Assembly: GCA_037179515.1 (NCBI GenBank)
Contig: JAXCGZ010013618.1
Coordinates: 1-64,000 of the forward strand
DNA: 64,000 bases
From: Halocaridina rubra
Lineage: Eukaryota; Arthropoda; Malacostraca; Decapoda; Atyidae
Direction of reading: 5' to 3'
Shown piece by piece: positions 31,394 through 44,632 of this stretch. Below the pieces are notes generated by a model. It had not been told where the DNA came from. It did no database searches and worked only from the letters and a program-made list of their open reading frames with translations. Every line of letters starts with the position of its first letter. The stretch's first letter is position 1. Made by a program: the position numbers and the translations under genes.

Positions 31394-32399
31394 GATCTAA
31401 GCAGAATTATTGGAATAGACATCATGAAAGTAATGCAGAGGTATATTAAAACCCAGCACAGAGCTGGATATTCATTACACATCTTTTATAGTCCCTTCAC
31501 ATCTGACAGGTCATTACACTCTCCATCTCTGTTTCTCTTTACAAGCTGATAAAGTCTGTTTTATTTTATAACTGTTTGGCCCATCCTGGTGTCACAATAA
31601 TCTTATTTTTTTTAATTTTTTAATTTTTTATTTTTTTTTGCTAAAAGAACCCCCCCCCCCCGCGATACAGTGAGAACGAGAACCAAGAAACGCGAATAAC
31701 CGGGGGAACTCTGAATATATATGGGATCCCCATATAACATCAGGGTTCCGTTCCTGACAGCTGACTTTATGCGGATATTGCCATAAGTTGAAATTCACTT
31801 AAATTCTAACCTAGGTCCCCCAACCTATGTTAAAAATAAACCATCAAAAACATAGAAAAAACTCTATGTTCCTAATGGTTCTTAAAAACTTGCTAAAACT
31901 AATCTTAATACTATTCCTAAACTTTAAAATTAACATTAAAAGATACAAGTACTGTATAATGAAATAACACTTATATACATAAAAATATCTGTACTGTATT
32001 ACACTACAATATTAGTGTATAGTACAAATCTGTAAGTATGCTGTACTGTGGTTTGCTTGCATTGGGAGGGAGAGACTGACTTAGAAGGAGGTGGAAGTTG
32101 AAGAGGCAGCTGCTGAGGAGACAGGGGCAGGTGAGTATGGAGAGGCAGAAGAACAATCTTTATATAATCTATAGAAAAAAAACTATTATATAATGTATTA
32201 TAAGGTTTCATTGTAAGATTATAAAACTCGTTTATAAATGTTTAAAATTATTTCACTACAACAAAACTTCTTATTGTAAAATTATAAAACACACTTCTAA
32301 GCATAAAAATATTACACTACAAGAAAATAAGTTCTCATTGTAAAATTATAAAACACACTAATAAATATAAAAATTTACACTACAACAAAATTGTAGGTA

Positions 32400-32770
32400 C
32401 TGTAATGCTTACTTTTACTGTACTTATGTGGTGTGCTTGCATAGGGATGGAGAGACTGGCTTATTAGGAGGTGGAAGTTAGACAGGCAGGTGCTGAGAAG
32501 ACTGGGCAGGTGAGTCTAGAGAGGCAGAAGAACAATCAATACATAATCTATAGAAAAAACCTGTTCATAATGTATTATAAGTTCTCTTTGTAAGATTTTA
32601 AAACACTGTTATAACATAAAAAGTATTACTCTACAACAAAATAAGTTCTCATCGTAAAATTATAAAACACACTTATAAACAAAAATATTACACTACAACA
32701 AAACTGTAGGTACTGTATTGCTTACTTTTACTGTGGTGGTTTGCTTGCATAAGGAGGGAGAGACTGGCTT
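32400..32770. repeat. Direct repeats at the T5 3' end
   Basis: A segment containing GTGGTTTGCTTGCATWRGGA, GGAGGTGAAAGTTAGAGAGG and ACACTACAACAAAAT occurs three times (about 32030-32400, 32400-32700 and 32700-32830). It is AT-rich noncoding tandem duplication of about 320-350 bp downstream of the transposase. Confidence 0.6.
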
Positions 32771-32771
32771 A

Positions 32772-34620
32772 TTAGGAGGTGAAAGTTAGAGAGGCAGGTA
32801 CTTTGGAGACTGGCTCAGGTGAGTCTGGAGATTCAAAAAAACATAATGGAGGTATTGGAGCAGGTGAGTCTATAGAGCTAGAGGCACCTGAGGGTACAGG
32901 ATCTGTTGGTGGGCAGTCTGCTTTCACAAAAAATTGGTCAAGTCTTGTCTGGAAAGATGCGGTCTTCTTCTCCTCATATATTTCCTTATAACACCTCAGG
33001 AGATCATTGATCCCTCTCTTCACCTTATTGAACCTGACAACATCAGGATCCTGAGGCTTAAGCTATACCAACAATTCCTCTGCCAAGGCAAATGCTTCTT
33101 CCAATTCCTTGGTCGTGAATCTCTTGGACACTGGGCTTGGTAGTTCTTCTTCCTCTTCAATCATCTGCTGTTCCAGTTGCATGAGGTCCTCTGTAGATAA
33201 CTTCTCACCATGAGATTCCAGGAACTCTTTTACATCATCAGCTTCCTCTTCCATCTCGAGGTCTCTGATCACGACAAATACGTTCTTTGTTACAGCCTCA
33301 ACTGTCTCCTCAGAGCCTCGAATATCATTCACAAAATAGGGGCAAGAAGTCTTCCATACCCCATTCAAGTTAGATTGCATCACTTCAACCCAAGCATCAC
33401 CAATATTCTTTACAGCATGAAGAATATTGTACGACTTCCAGGAGTCCTTGAGAGTCATGTTTTGGTCCTTCTCTGTAGCCTTGAGAGCCATAGCGATTGT
33501 TCCTCGGAGATAGTAGGCTATGAAAGAGGCAATGACCCCCTGATCCATTGGCTGTAACAAGGAGGTGGTGTTAGGTGGAAAGAAAACCACCTTTACATTA
33601 GGATGAATGTCATTCAAATGGGCAGGGTGACCATGAGCTTTGTCCAGGATTAGCAAAATTTTAAAGGGCAGACCCTTGCAAGTACAATACTTCTCTGCTT
33701 CTGTGATAAAATAGAGGCTGAACTAGTCCATGAATATTTGAAGGGTTATTTAATTCTTCTTGTTTGATCTTCAGTAGACTGGTAGAGAACCCTTGCAAAT
33801 ACCCTTGAGTGCCCTTGGGTTTTCTGCCAAATAAATCAACAAGGGCTTCAGCTTACAGTCTCCAGAACCATTAGCCCCCAAAAGCAAAGCCAGTCTCTCC
33901 TTGCTGGTTTTATGTACGTACAATGTACGATGTACGTACAACTAGGCTTACGCTTCCAGAATAAGCAGTCTCATCGACGTTGAACACCTGTTTGGCATGG
34001 TTACCCCTCTCCTTTATTATCTTTGCCAAAAGCTATTGGAAACAATTTTGCTGCTTCCTCATCACCACTAGCACTTTTATATTATGTAAATTAGCATGAA
34101 CCTTAAAACGATTAAACCACCCTTTAATAGCAACAAACTCCTCATCTGCGCTGCCTTCCCCCTTTTCTCTTTTCATGTCTTCGAATAGCATTTTAGCCTT
34201 TTTCTGTATTAACAGAAGGCTTAATGGGATACTCCGTCAGTTTTGGTCTTCAATCCAAAGCTCTAGCATTCTCTCCATCTCTAGCATAATGCCACTACGA
34301 TTCCTCGTGATCACAGTGGGCATCATAGGGGTCGAACCTTTCACATGGTCACAGATGCGATCTTTGTCTTTGATGATCGTGGCCACGGTCGTATGGGCCA
34401 ATCCGAGATTGCAGCCAATGTTCGTAAAAGATTCTCCCTTTTCATAAGGGTTTACTATTTCAGTTTTAAATTCCATGGTGATGGCTTTTCTTTTCTTAGT
34501 GGCAATGCCATCAGAACTATCACTAACACTCTTGAGAGGCATCGTAATATCAGTAACGAGCGAACACGATGAGAGAGCAGACGAAAGCACTAGAGACAAT
34601 GTGGCGGGCAGGATAAACAG
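32772..34620 (-). pseudogene. T5 transposase (TIGD-type), broken
   Basis: Minus-strand pieces in order. 34560-34237: HTH domain with MPLKSVSDSSDG, TNIGCNLGLAHTTVATIIKD and LELWIEDQN, typical of the CENP-B-like N-terminus of TIGD1-type proteins. About 34000-33700: FNVDET region with the first Asp. 33656-33063: LILDKAHGHP where DNAPGHP is expected, FFPPNTTSLLQPMDQGVIAS, then the conserved helical region with WKSYNILHAVKNIGDAW. 33023-32772: acidic C-terminus. Stops and frameshifts separate the parts and the catalytic DN pair is altered to DK. It is closer to vertebrate TIGD1-type sequences in layout than T1-T4. Confidence 0.8.
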
Positions 34621-34689
34621 AGTGGTGGTCCTTCTCTTGCTTCTAATGCCGCATGATATCATAATTCTTACTCTACACTCACCAAACTA

Positions 34690-35650
34690 TATTGGATAAA
34701 ATTGTATTTACAGCTATATGTTTGGTATTTTTTCTTTTAAAATTCAATATAATTTTTCAATATCACCAATTGTATGTAAAAAAATAAATATATAAAGCCA
34801 TTAACTTGATAAATACGAATGCAGAACAGCTGTGTTTGCTACTGTTATAATATATGGAGCCTTTGTAACGGCTCCACATATTATAACAGCTACCTTTGTA
34901 TTCGTGTGTATTTCGAATGAAATTGTTTTTACAGCTATGTGTTTTGTATTTTTCTTTTTAAATTCAATATAATTCTTCAATATAATCAAATATGTAAACA
35001 AATATATAAATAAAGCCATTAACGTGATAAATATGAATACAGCAGTGCTGCTAGCTGTGAATTCATGTATATTTAGAATAAAATCGTATTAACAGCTATG
35101 CTTTTTTTTTTTTAATTCAATATAATCCTTCTGTCATGTGACTATTATTCCACCGGATGACACCAAATGTCGAGGTGTAATCCCACTAGTTGTCACCAGT
35201 GTCATGAGATTTCTGTTTCACACGAGGGTTATAAATATGGTGGGATTTTCATCCCACTATTTTGTTCTTTTGGTAGTGTGGTTGGTGATAAGCATTTTCT
35301 TTATATGTATTTATTTCTAGGTTACACTTATTGATAAATACGAATGCAGAACAGCTGTGTTTGCTACTGTTATAATATATGGAGCTTTTGTAACGGTTCC
35401 ACATATTATAACAGCTACCTTTGTATTCGTGTGTATTTCGAATGAAATCGTTTTTACAGCTATGTGTTTTGTATTTTTCTTTTTAAATTCAATATAATTT
35501 TTCAATATAATCAAATATGTAAACAAATATATAAATAAAGTCATTAACTTGATAAATATGAATACAGCAGTGCTACTAGCTGTGAATTCATGTATATTTA
35601 GAATAAAATCGTAGTTACAGCTATGTTTTTTTTTTAATTCAATATAATCC
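34690..35650 (-). repeat. T5 5' satellite and 525-bp tandem duplication
   Basis: Units of about 150 bp contain AATTCAATATAATCCTTC and GCCATTAACTTGATAAATA. Overlying this, 34806-35330 is duplicated as 35331-35847; each unit includes the first 200 bp of the LTR2 LTR. The duplication therefore happened after LTR2 inserted. Confidence 0.8.
35129..35330 (-). repeat. Partial LTR2 LTR (truncated duplicate)
   Basis: TGTCATGTGACTATTATTCC onwards matches the first 200 bp of the LTR at 35651. It stops at GTTACACTTA, where the tandem duplication restarts. Confidence 0.85.
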
Positions 35651-36090
35651 TGTCGTGTGACTATTATCCCACCGGATGACACCAAATGTCATGGTGTAAT
35701 CCCACTAGTTGTCACCAGTGTCATGAGATTTCTGTTTCACACGAGGGTTATAAATATGGTGGGATTTTCATCCCACTATATTGTTCTTTTGGTAGCGTGG
35801 TTGGTTATAAGCATTTTCTTTATGTATTTATATCTAGGTTACACTTATTCCTCAGAGCTCCCTTTACTACAGTTTGTGTCACGAACGATTCCAGATTCCC
35901 GCCCCCAAGGGGGAGGCTAGCTAAGCTGTGTACGTCATGTCTGCCCCTGACAAGGCCCGATCTCTCACTGAAGCTTTGTAGCTACTCATGGCAGTTGGTG
36001 GGTTTCGTGGGCATCACTGCTACCCGGCACTTTTGGCATGTCTGAAATCCCTTGTGAAGCTATAGGCATCTTTAATTATGCCTTACGACA
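35651..36090 (-). repeat. LTR2, 3' LTR
   Basis: 440 bp, paired with 41694-42135. It contains GTCACGAACGATTCC and CCCCCAAGGGGGAGG, short inverted motifs. Confidence 0.9.
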
Positions 36091-36542
36091 CTCTTCACCA
36101 CCAAACTGAAATATCTCATATATTTCTGACGAAGCATCATAAATACTTCTATGAGAGCCTTAAAATTTTCTAACTCATTATTTTGCAAAAACGGGGAAGA
36201 GCTATCTAAGAAACTGACTTATTAAACTATTACAATCTCATACAATTATCTAAACAGATTACAGTAATATCAAAATTACTATGCAGAAAACTGACAGAGA
36301 AAAATCTGTTCTTTATAATAAGCATTGTAATTAAAATCACAAAGTCAAACTTAAGTATTCTTAATTGCAACATATAGCTAGAAATCATCAGCAAAATTAC
36401 TTAAGAACAAAGCTAATTAAGCTATTTCATTAATCAAACAGTACACAATACATTTGGACATGATGTATGAGAGTACTTGTAAAACAAAACATTTGTTATA
36501 GAGTGAAAAGTTGAAAACATTCACAATTATAATATGTAATTA

Positions 36543-36734
36543 CTATTCAAGGACAAACTGATATGAGAACTTAATGGCCATAAAATGAAACATTCGTCTT
36601 TGATCTTTCTTCACAAAGATCTGCATACCACCTCTCAACCTAAGAACTAAATGAGGAGTGGATTCTTCTGCAAACTCATTGAACACAAAAGTTAAATAAT
36701 GATTCAAAACAATGATAATATTGAAGCAAAACAA
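36543..36734 (-). pseudogene. Captured polyubiquitin junction fragment inside LTR2
   Basis: The minus strand at about 36670-36609 codes ESTPHLVLRLRGGMQIFVK, the join between two tandem ubiquitin units: the C-terminal STLHLVLRLRGG followed directly by the next unit's MQIFVK, with one Leu-to-Pro change. Flanking residues are not ubiquitin. One G appears lost upstream, so the CAGAAG-GAA codons are out of frame. LTR1 lacks this piece: it reads GAACTTAATG followed at once by AACACAAAG, where LTR2 has about 95 extra bases. The source was therefore a polyubiquitin gene or transcript. Not a functional ubiquitin. Confidence 0.88.
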
Positions 36735-38094
36735 TGATAATATTTAAGCAAAACAATGATAATATTTAAGCTAAACAATGATAATATTTAAGCAGAAAAC
36801 AATGATAATATTTAAGCAGAAAACAACTTATGATTTTTGCAAATTGTACAATATATCAATGGCACTTATTCTAATAAACTTATATCTAAGGGAGACTCTG
36901 AGTTTTCACTTAAAATTATCTTGAAGCTAGGAAAAAAATAACAAAAAATATAAATTGTCTTTTCGCGTCATGGTTGAAGACGGTGGGGACATTTTCTTTC
37001 CCATTTTTATCAGTTCTAATACGTGGGGGAACATACTTTATAATTTAACTAATAAGGAATTTTCCATACCTTTCCTTTCTCTTTTCACTAAAGTTGGGAC
37101 ATGTATGGGGATTCTTTCTTTCCCACTTTTCCTATTATAAAATTTTTTGGGGATTTTCATTTTCCCAGCCCCCCAAGGGTTATCATTGCCTAGAACTAGC
37201 CATTTTTCTTCAATTTTCACTCCGCCGCTCTTCATCTTCATTTGTGGGCCCGGGTTTGTACACGTACCACGAATCCTCTTCTTCTCTGGAGACTGGCAAG
37301 ACAAACAAGAAGGGCATCGATGCATCATCCAGCTTCATTCCTTTCTTGAGATGGCTCTTTAATATAACCACCTCTTACGAATACCTGCAATGCCACAGCT
37401 CCTCTCACTTCAGTGGCTGAAAAACACGCGCACACTGAAGTGGATTCTCAGGACGAAAATTAGAGCCTAATGTTGCTAATTCAAATGCAGAAAGAATACA
37501 TATGACCTCTGCACACGAAAATTTGGCCTTTTGTCTCATCCGGAGGGTATACTTTGCCTCCCTGCATCTGCAGGCGATTGCAATCTCTCCCATGGGTAAA
37601 AGGGACTGGTTTGTAACAATCAAATTTGAAAATTGCAGGTCAGGGCTGCCTGGAAATAGGGTGGTAGTGGAATGTGTGTGTCTACACCATTAAATTATTA
37701 TTCCAAGATACTTTGGACTTAGCTGAGAAACTGGTACATAACATTACTCCACCATAGATATCAAAAAGAACAGCCATTAAATGCTGAGAACAGCCACTAA
37801 AGACATATTCTTATTAGTAGTGACTATGGTAACATCAAGCATGAATTCAAAATAAGAGATACAAATCATTTGGTTACTGCTGATAGAATTTTCTAAATAA
37901 CAATTAAGCAAAAGGCCATGGAGTGATAGCAACAATAATAGTTAACATAATAATAACAATACTACTCAGGAATAGCAGCGCATTTGCAATTGAGACTGGC
38001 ATTTTGAAGTAAGAACAGAGTCTTACACTCATACTTCACAACGATGCTCTTTCTAACATTGTCTCCTTTGGCTATTCGTATTCCTGCAGTCATA

Positions 38095-38228
<134 letters not shown>

Positions 38229-38510
38229 AGCATAAGCATCAGCTTTCTGGTTGCTTAATTTGTCACTGGGAGCTTTATCTATTTTCTAAAACAGTTGCAA
38301 TATGTGGCAGAAAAACTCATATAATAATCAGTTCTACTGATGTCTTATCAGTATTTATGCAATAACAGCATGCTAAAATTTATCAACTAAAATAAAATGT
38401 GGGCACAATTATCGCCCAGCAAATTTGCAATGATATTTAAAAAGAATCAATGATCATAATACTATGTCAACACAGAGAAATAAAATTTTTCAGTATATAA
38501 AGGGTAAAAG

Positions 38511-38513
<3 letters not shown>

Positions 38514-38582
<69 letters not shown>
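38514..38582 (+). repeat. (GA)n microsatellite in LTR2
   Basis: About 34 units; corresponds to a shorter, interrupted GA array in LTR1 (26815-26857). Confidence 0.95.
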
Positions 38583-38585
<3 letters not shown>

Positions 38586-41160
38586 AAAAAAATATATTTC
38601 TCTTAAAAAAAAACATAATTTTCGCTTGTAAGGCCCTTCTTTATAACTTGACTTCCTGCCCAACTATACAAAGGGACAAAGCACAACTGCAGTCATTTTC
38701 TAACACCTAAAAAGAATAAAAAACAAAATAATTTAGTGTACAACTGCAGAAACATCGAAGCACAAATCCATACCTTTCTGTTTAACATTGCAAAGGACTT
38801 TACTGAAATAAGCATACACATCCTTGTCTATTATGACAATCTTTTTCGCTTTCTATAAATCAGAGGGTTGAGTCGAAGCACACACTCGCTGTATGTCAAC
38901 ATACCCCTGATGAAATCAAAGCAAAATACTACAATCATATGTGATAATATCTCTACTACTATCAACAAATGTACAATTATCTTTTCTCAATAAACTACTT
39001 CAAAGGAATTAAGAATTATTATTTTTAAATTTCAAACTCAAAATATAAGCTCTGAGAATCTCAATTATCTTAATTAGCTCTATTGTAATTATAAATTTCA
39101 TGACAATGATAGAAATTAGCAATAATTATCTCTAGATAATTTTTTAAAAACTCTTTCATTATAATATATCAAAAGGATAAAGATATTAAAGATTTCTTCA
39201 ACACAAAAAACTATATAGCAAAAACGGGAATCTGGAAAAATATATAAAAAGTTTGTCTCTGTGTATGCAGTAATAAAAATAAAAAATCATATTTCATTTG
39301 CAACATTAAAGAATGTATTTTGCTAAAATTTCATAATCTCTCAAGTTGTACATGAAAAATCAATATACATTTATATAAATATTCTTCTACTGTCTCAAAT
39401 TCGATTTTTTTTCGAATTACTATTCAACAGAACTAGCTCAGGAGACAGGGGGGAGTTATAAATTGTTTTCTCCTTTGCATACTTGCAGTCGGATAGGTAC
39501 TTAACTAACTTCTTTTTTACTCTCTTTCCTTTTCCTACCCAAAAATACTGCCCAATATCTGTCTTCTGGTCTTCATCTGGCTAGCTCTCACGGGGAATTT
39601 TGAGTGTAGGAGCTGTTCCTCCTCTGTCTCTTTGGTTTCTGGATCAACTTTGTGTTCTTCAAATACAGGAAACGGGCTGTGTGACATTCTTGTTGTCATT
39701 TCTTGTCAATTCACACTCCCTTCTTCATGACCAAGCTGAAATAATTGTGACAAACAGTATCATGGCTAAAACTTCTCTTTTATTTTATCAGTCTAACATC
39801 CCTTTGGACAAATAATGTATATACTGCAGCTAGCAAAAAAAAAAATAAAGAATCATTCATAGATTCATGTCCTTTATCACGTAATATCTATCTTGGAATC
39901 CGCGGAAAGCGAATAATGATCTCATTGGCGAGTAGGGGACGAAAAAAAAAACACAATAAAACTTGCAGCTCAACCATATCTGGGCAGGTGGAGAATCTCT
40001 TTCTCAAAAATATCCCTAAATAGATATTGCAACAGCACATCACCTCCCATAAAAATACGCTGATATGGCCTGCACAAAGACCCGGTGGAGCAGGGGAACG
40101 ATCCTTGCAAACTCCTCCCCATCATGCTTCCCCAACGGACTTTCCCGCGATTTCACCCACTAGAACAACCCCCCCATTATACCTCTAGTCATTCATACTC
40201 AGTCTCTCTCACACTCATTCATACTCGCAACTCATACTCTCCAAGCATTTCCCCTGAGATATCTGTTTACAGTGCTGATTTCCTTCCCCCTCCACTCTAA
40301 AGAAGTGGGTGTGTGAAATCTTGGTCGGGCCGCGTGGTCACATGACTGCTGCACCAGTCCTTGGTCCCTATCTACCCCCACTAAGGTGCATTAATGCTAC
40401 ACAACAACTTTCTTTCTATCCCTCCAACACTGAGGGCATGAGCTTGTTAGTGGGCTCTCGAGGCGTATCCCTCACGGCTATTAGACCCCATTCTTCCTCC
40501 CCTCTAAGCTATATTAGGGTTAAACTGAAAAACCCCCTACCCCAGTACAACACAAATTCACTCGAGTTTACTGTTATTTTTGCCTGCATAGCACGAAATT
40601 AAAAAAATCAGATCTAAATAATATCACAAAATCTTCTTATTCTTCAAAAAGACATGCTACACACGTATTTTAATATCAATTTCTTCATCATAAAGACATA
40701 AGAAAAACGATGTGTCATCTGTTAAAATTTTTTTCTCGCCAAAATATTACACTGCGAAAAAATAAAAAAAAGGAAGGGACCTTGAAAGCAGGTGCAAGGA
40801 TTTTCTCACTCGATTCCTTACTCTTTAAGAAATTATTATAAAAATTATTTTACACGTATATTAAATCTTCTTCAATTAAAATCAATACATTTGCCTTCTT
40901 AAAAATCAATTTAGGCATTAATACAAATAAATTGAACACCCTTCAAATGCAATTTCTCATTATATTATTCAATTAATAACAAAAATGAAGGTTATTGCTG
41001 CTTATAGCTATTAGTGGAAATTATCCATGTTGGTAATGGGTACAGAAATTGTACTCTTATTAACTTACCAGGAGCCACACCCCTCATAGGCAGGTTGGCT
41101 GAGTCAAAGCATCTCTACAAGTTAAAATGGCGGCATCCGCCGACCTCAATTTCTTAATAA

Positions 41161-41520
41161 TTGTCCCATTACTCACTGGATACAGATCACAAGTACCTAG
41201 CTATTTTGAGAAAACTGCTTGAAGAGCATCACGGCCGCAGGCAATGGTGGAGGGGGTTCTTCTTTCTTCTGGGCACAGGAGGTTCCCGCCAAATTCTCCA
41301 TCTCTCGAGTAAAATCGACGAATCACCATCTTTTTGGTTGGATCCGGCAACATGTACTTCTTGTAAAGGGCTTTTTCCACTCAAAGCCCTGGTCACACTT
41401 TGGCTCACTGTGACGGTGGTGTCCATGAAGGTGCTCGTTGTACTTTTACTGCTGGGGGCCTTGCCAATACGGGGGCGGGGGAGAGTGACTCGATCTGGTA
41501 ATATGATACTGTAGGTGAAG
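41161..41520 (-). pseudogene. LTR2 remnant of the LTR1-type ORF
   Basis: Nucleotide similarity to 29440-29640 is clear (CTCGAGTAAAATCGACGAAT, TTGGTTGGATCCGGCAAC), but the frame is broken and only the C-terminal part is recognisable. Confidence 0.55.
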
Positions 41521-41693
41521 GGGGAGCTCTGACTTTTTCGGCGTCGCTCTCTCGACTCTTGTAAGCGTCTAGAAGGTTTTCATCACTTGAACTTTTCTTC
41601 CATAGATGCTATATATTTTTTCTTCTGTTTTTTAAATTCTTCTTTCTCTTCGTTGAAGTATCGGCGTCAATTGATCCTGAGCTGGTCACCTAA

Positions 41694-42135
41694 TGTCGTG
41701 TGACTATTATCCCACCGGATGACACCAAATGTCGTGGTGTAATCCCGCCAGTTGTCACCAGTGTCATGAGATTTCTATTTCACATGAGAGTTATAAATAT
41801 TGTGGGATTTTCATCCCACTGTTTTGTTGTTTTGGTAGCGTGGTTGGTGATTAACATTTTCTTTATATGTACTTATTTCTAGATTACACTTATTCCTCAG
41901 AGCTCCCATTACTATAGTTCGTGTCACAAACGATTCCAGATTCCCGCCCCCAAGGGGGAGGCTAGCTAAGCTGTGTACATCACGTCTGCCCCTGACAAGG
42001 CCGATCTCTCACTGAATCTCTGTAGCTACTCATGACTGTTGGTGGGTTTCGTGGGCATCACTGCCACTCGGCACTTTTAGGCATGTCTGAAATGCCTTGT
42101 GAAGCTATAGGCATCTTTAATTATGCCTTACGACA
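41694..42135 (-). repeat. LTR2, 5' LTR
   Basis: 442 bp, partner of 35651-36090, with a few percent divergence by eye. The adjoining primer site begins TTAGGTGACCAGCTCAGG on the minus strand; I do not recognise its tRNA. Confidence 0.9.
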
Positions 42136-42147
42136 CTGCAATATAAC

Positions 42148-42354
<207 letters not shown>

Positions 42355-42793
42355 AAAGCCATTAACTTGATAAATATGAATAGAGCAGTTCTTCTAGCTG
42401 TGTATTGCTCCACCGCTCTCACAAACTATTTTGGCTCGCGGTTTGAATTTACCGCACCATTCCAGGTAGGACGAAAACTTAATTTATTCATTTTTTCTTT
42501 TTGCCTTTCTTGTAACAACAAAACGACGTAATTTGGATCGGCGTTATATATATACGCAGTGGTGACCCCAACCCATGAATGCCTGTAACCATGAACAAAT
42601 CAACCCACGAGCAAATTTTGACCCCAACTCACAAACATAATCAACTCACGAACACGCATGTGTTGGCCAAGCCACCATGTGTCCCATTCTCCCGCTCTCA
42701 GTTCTGCACTGGTGCCTGTGCTGTGTGGTTTGTTCATGAATTCGTAGTTCTTGCTTTATTTTCCTTTGTTTTACTTTTCAGATAGCCCTTATT

Positions 42794-44480
42794 ATGGCTC
42801 CTAAGAAAGAAGTGTTAATAATATTGGCGTCAAACACCCTAGATGCATAACAGTGGAATTGAAGAAGGAAATAATTTCTTAACATGAAAATGGGGTTTGT
42901 GTGTCTGATCTCGCCTCGCGGTATAACATGGCGAGATCGACCATCTGTAATATTTCAAAGAATAAAGAGATCTTCAAGGCGGTTGACGTGGCTAAGGGAG
43001 TAAATATATTAACGAAGAAAAGGTCACTAGTAATAGAAGAGGAAGAATAATTATTATTATTGTGGATAAACGAAAAGCAACTGGTTGGAGATAGTATTAG
43101 CGAGGCCATAATATGTGCTAAGGCTTTGCAAATCCACCATGATTTAGTAATGAACTCTCTGAGTTCTAGTGGTGCTTATGTTGAGAAATTTAAAGCCTGC
43201 AAAAGCTGGTTTGAACACTTTCGTCGATAAACCAGGATTCGTAGCGTCACTAGACATGGAGAGGCAGCTAGTTCCGACCAAAAAGCAGCGGATTCATACA
43301 TGAAGGAATTTGCTAAATTTGTCGAGAATGAAGGTAATATCACGCAACAAGTTTTTAATTTTAATGAAATGCGACTCTTTTGGAAGAAAATGCTCCAAAG
43401 AACCTATATAATCCAAGAGGAATAGTCACTGCCTAGCCACAAACTAATGAAAGACATTCTTACACTTTTGTTGTGTGCTAATGCTGGTGAGGACTTTAAG
43501 ATGAAGCCTCTTTAAGCTTACCACTCTGAAAATCCACTTGTTTTTAAGCGCAATAATGTGTTGAAGGCTAGCCTTCTGGTAATGTGGAGGTCAAATCCAA
43601 AGGCTTTGGTCACGTGGATTTTATTCCTAGAGTGATTGATTGAAGTGTTTGCGCCAGCAGTGAAAAATATCATGACGAAAATGATTTGCCACTTAAGTAT
43701 CTCCTCATAATGGATAATGCTTCTATCCATCCTCCAAGTGTGGAAGATCATCTTGCTATACATTATGAATTCATTAGAATAAAATTTCTGCCTCCCAACA
43801 CCACTCCTATCCTCCAGCCTATGAACCAGCAGGTAATTTCTAATTTTAAGAAACTGTATACAAACGGTCTTTTTGTCAGGTGTTTCCAGTTCACCAATGA
43901 CATGGATTTGACCCTTCGTTTTTTTCTGGAAAGAACACTTTAATATCCTCCACTGCATTGGCCTTATTGAAAAAGCATGAAACGAGGTCTCATATTGCGC
44001 ATTGAGCTCTGCCTAGAGGAAACTTTGGCCAGGTTGTGTGCCTGATAGAGACTTCGAGGGCTTCAAGCAGGAGTTAGCTATTCAAATTGTTAATGAAATT
44101 GTGGCCACAGGCAAAAGTTTGGGCTTGGAGGTCAATGAGGAGGATGTGGAGGAGCTGGTGGAGGACTAGCTGAGTTGCAACCTGAACAGGTGAAGATTCT
44201 CCGAGAGGAGCAGTCATCGGAGGAGAGGGAAAAGGTGTCCAGTAAAGAATTTAAACAAATTTTCACTAAGTGGAATGATGTGCAGGCTTTTATTGAGAAT
44301 CATCACCCAGATAAAACTGTGGGCAGTCGAGTAGTGAACATGATAAATGACAATGCAATGAATATTTTTAGAAAAAATTACTAAAGAAAAAAAATACGAA
44401 TTTCTCTGGATCGTTTCCTTGTACCAGTAGGCAGGGAAGTAGCTACTAAAAGAAAAAAAGAGAGAAAACACCAGAAATAG
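42794..44480 (+). pseudogene. T3 transposase (TIGD-type), broken
   Basis: Recognisable blocks: HENGVCVSDLASRYNMARST (HTH, 42885-42950), a degraded FNFNEM where NCDET is expected (first Asp lost to Asn, about 43355), LIMDNASIHPPSVEDHL (43708-43760), PPNTTPILQPMNQQVISN (Asp lost in the M(D/N)QQ motif), then a coiled acidic tail to 44384. Numerous stops. Confidence 0.8.
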
Positions 44481-44632
44481 GTAAGTACTGTTTCTTACTT
44501 ACAATATTTTTTTTTACCTACAATATGTACTCTTTCCTACTGTATTTTTGTTATTAATGGGAGAATGAGACAACTTTTTCTAAGCGTTGGACTTTGCTAT
44601 TTTATACCGTGTAACAACTAGTGTATCCTGTA

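Larger units (their letters stand above)
23337..31615. repeat. Foldback repeat inside M6 (arms about 23337-23701 and 31260-31615)
   Basis: The left arm contains GACACCAGTACAGG, CCAGCTCTCTGCTGGG and ATT arrays. The right arm is the reverse complement (CCAGCACAGAGCTGG, GGCCCATCCTGGTGTCAC). Both match the outer arms of the 18228-23074 palindrome. The central part (30929-31260) keeps the (CT)n tract at 31080-31150. LTR1 sits in the left (ATT)n. Confidence 0.7.
23186..31713 (+). mobile_element. Tigger-like element M6, split by a foldback repeat and by LTR1
   Basis: The left end CAGTGTTCCCCCCTTTATCG runs to about 23266. The right end, about 31655-31713, contains CGCGATACAGTGAGAAC and closes GAATAACCGGGGGAACTCTG. 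Between these ends is a foldback sequence that is itself split by LTR1. Treating both ends as one element is an inference from their orientation. Confidence 0.6.

Noticed and set aside
35138..35320. 60-aa hydrophobic frame repeated at 35657 and 41700
   Set aside because: Part of the LTR2 LTR sequence and antisense to the element; kept open only because the copies are duplicates.
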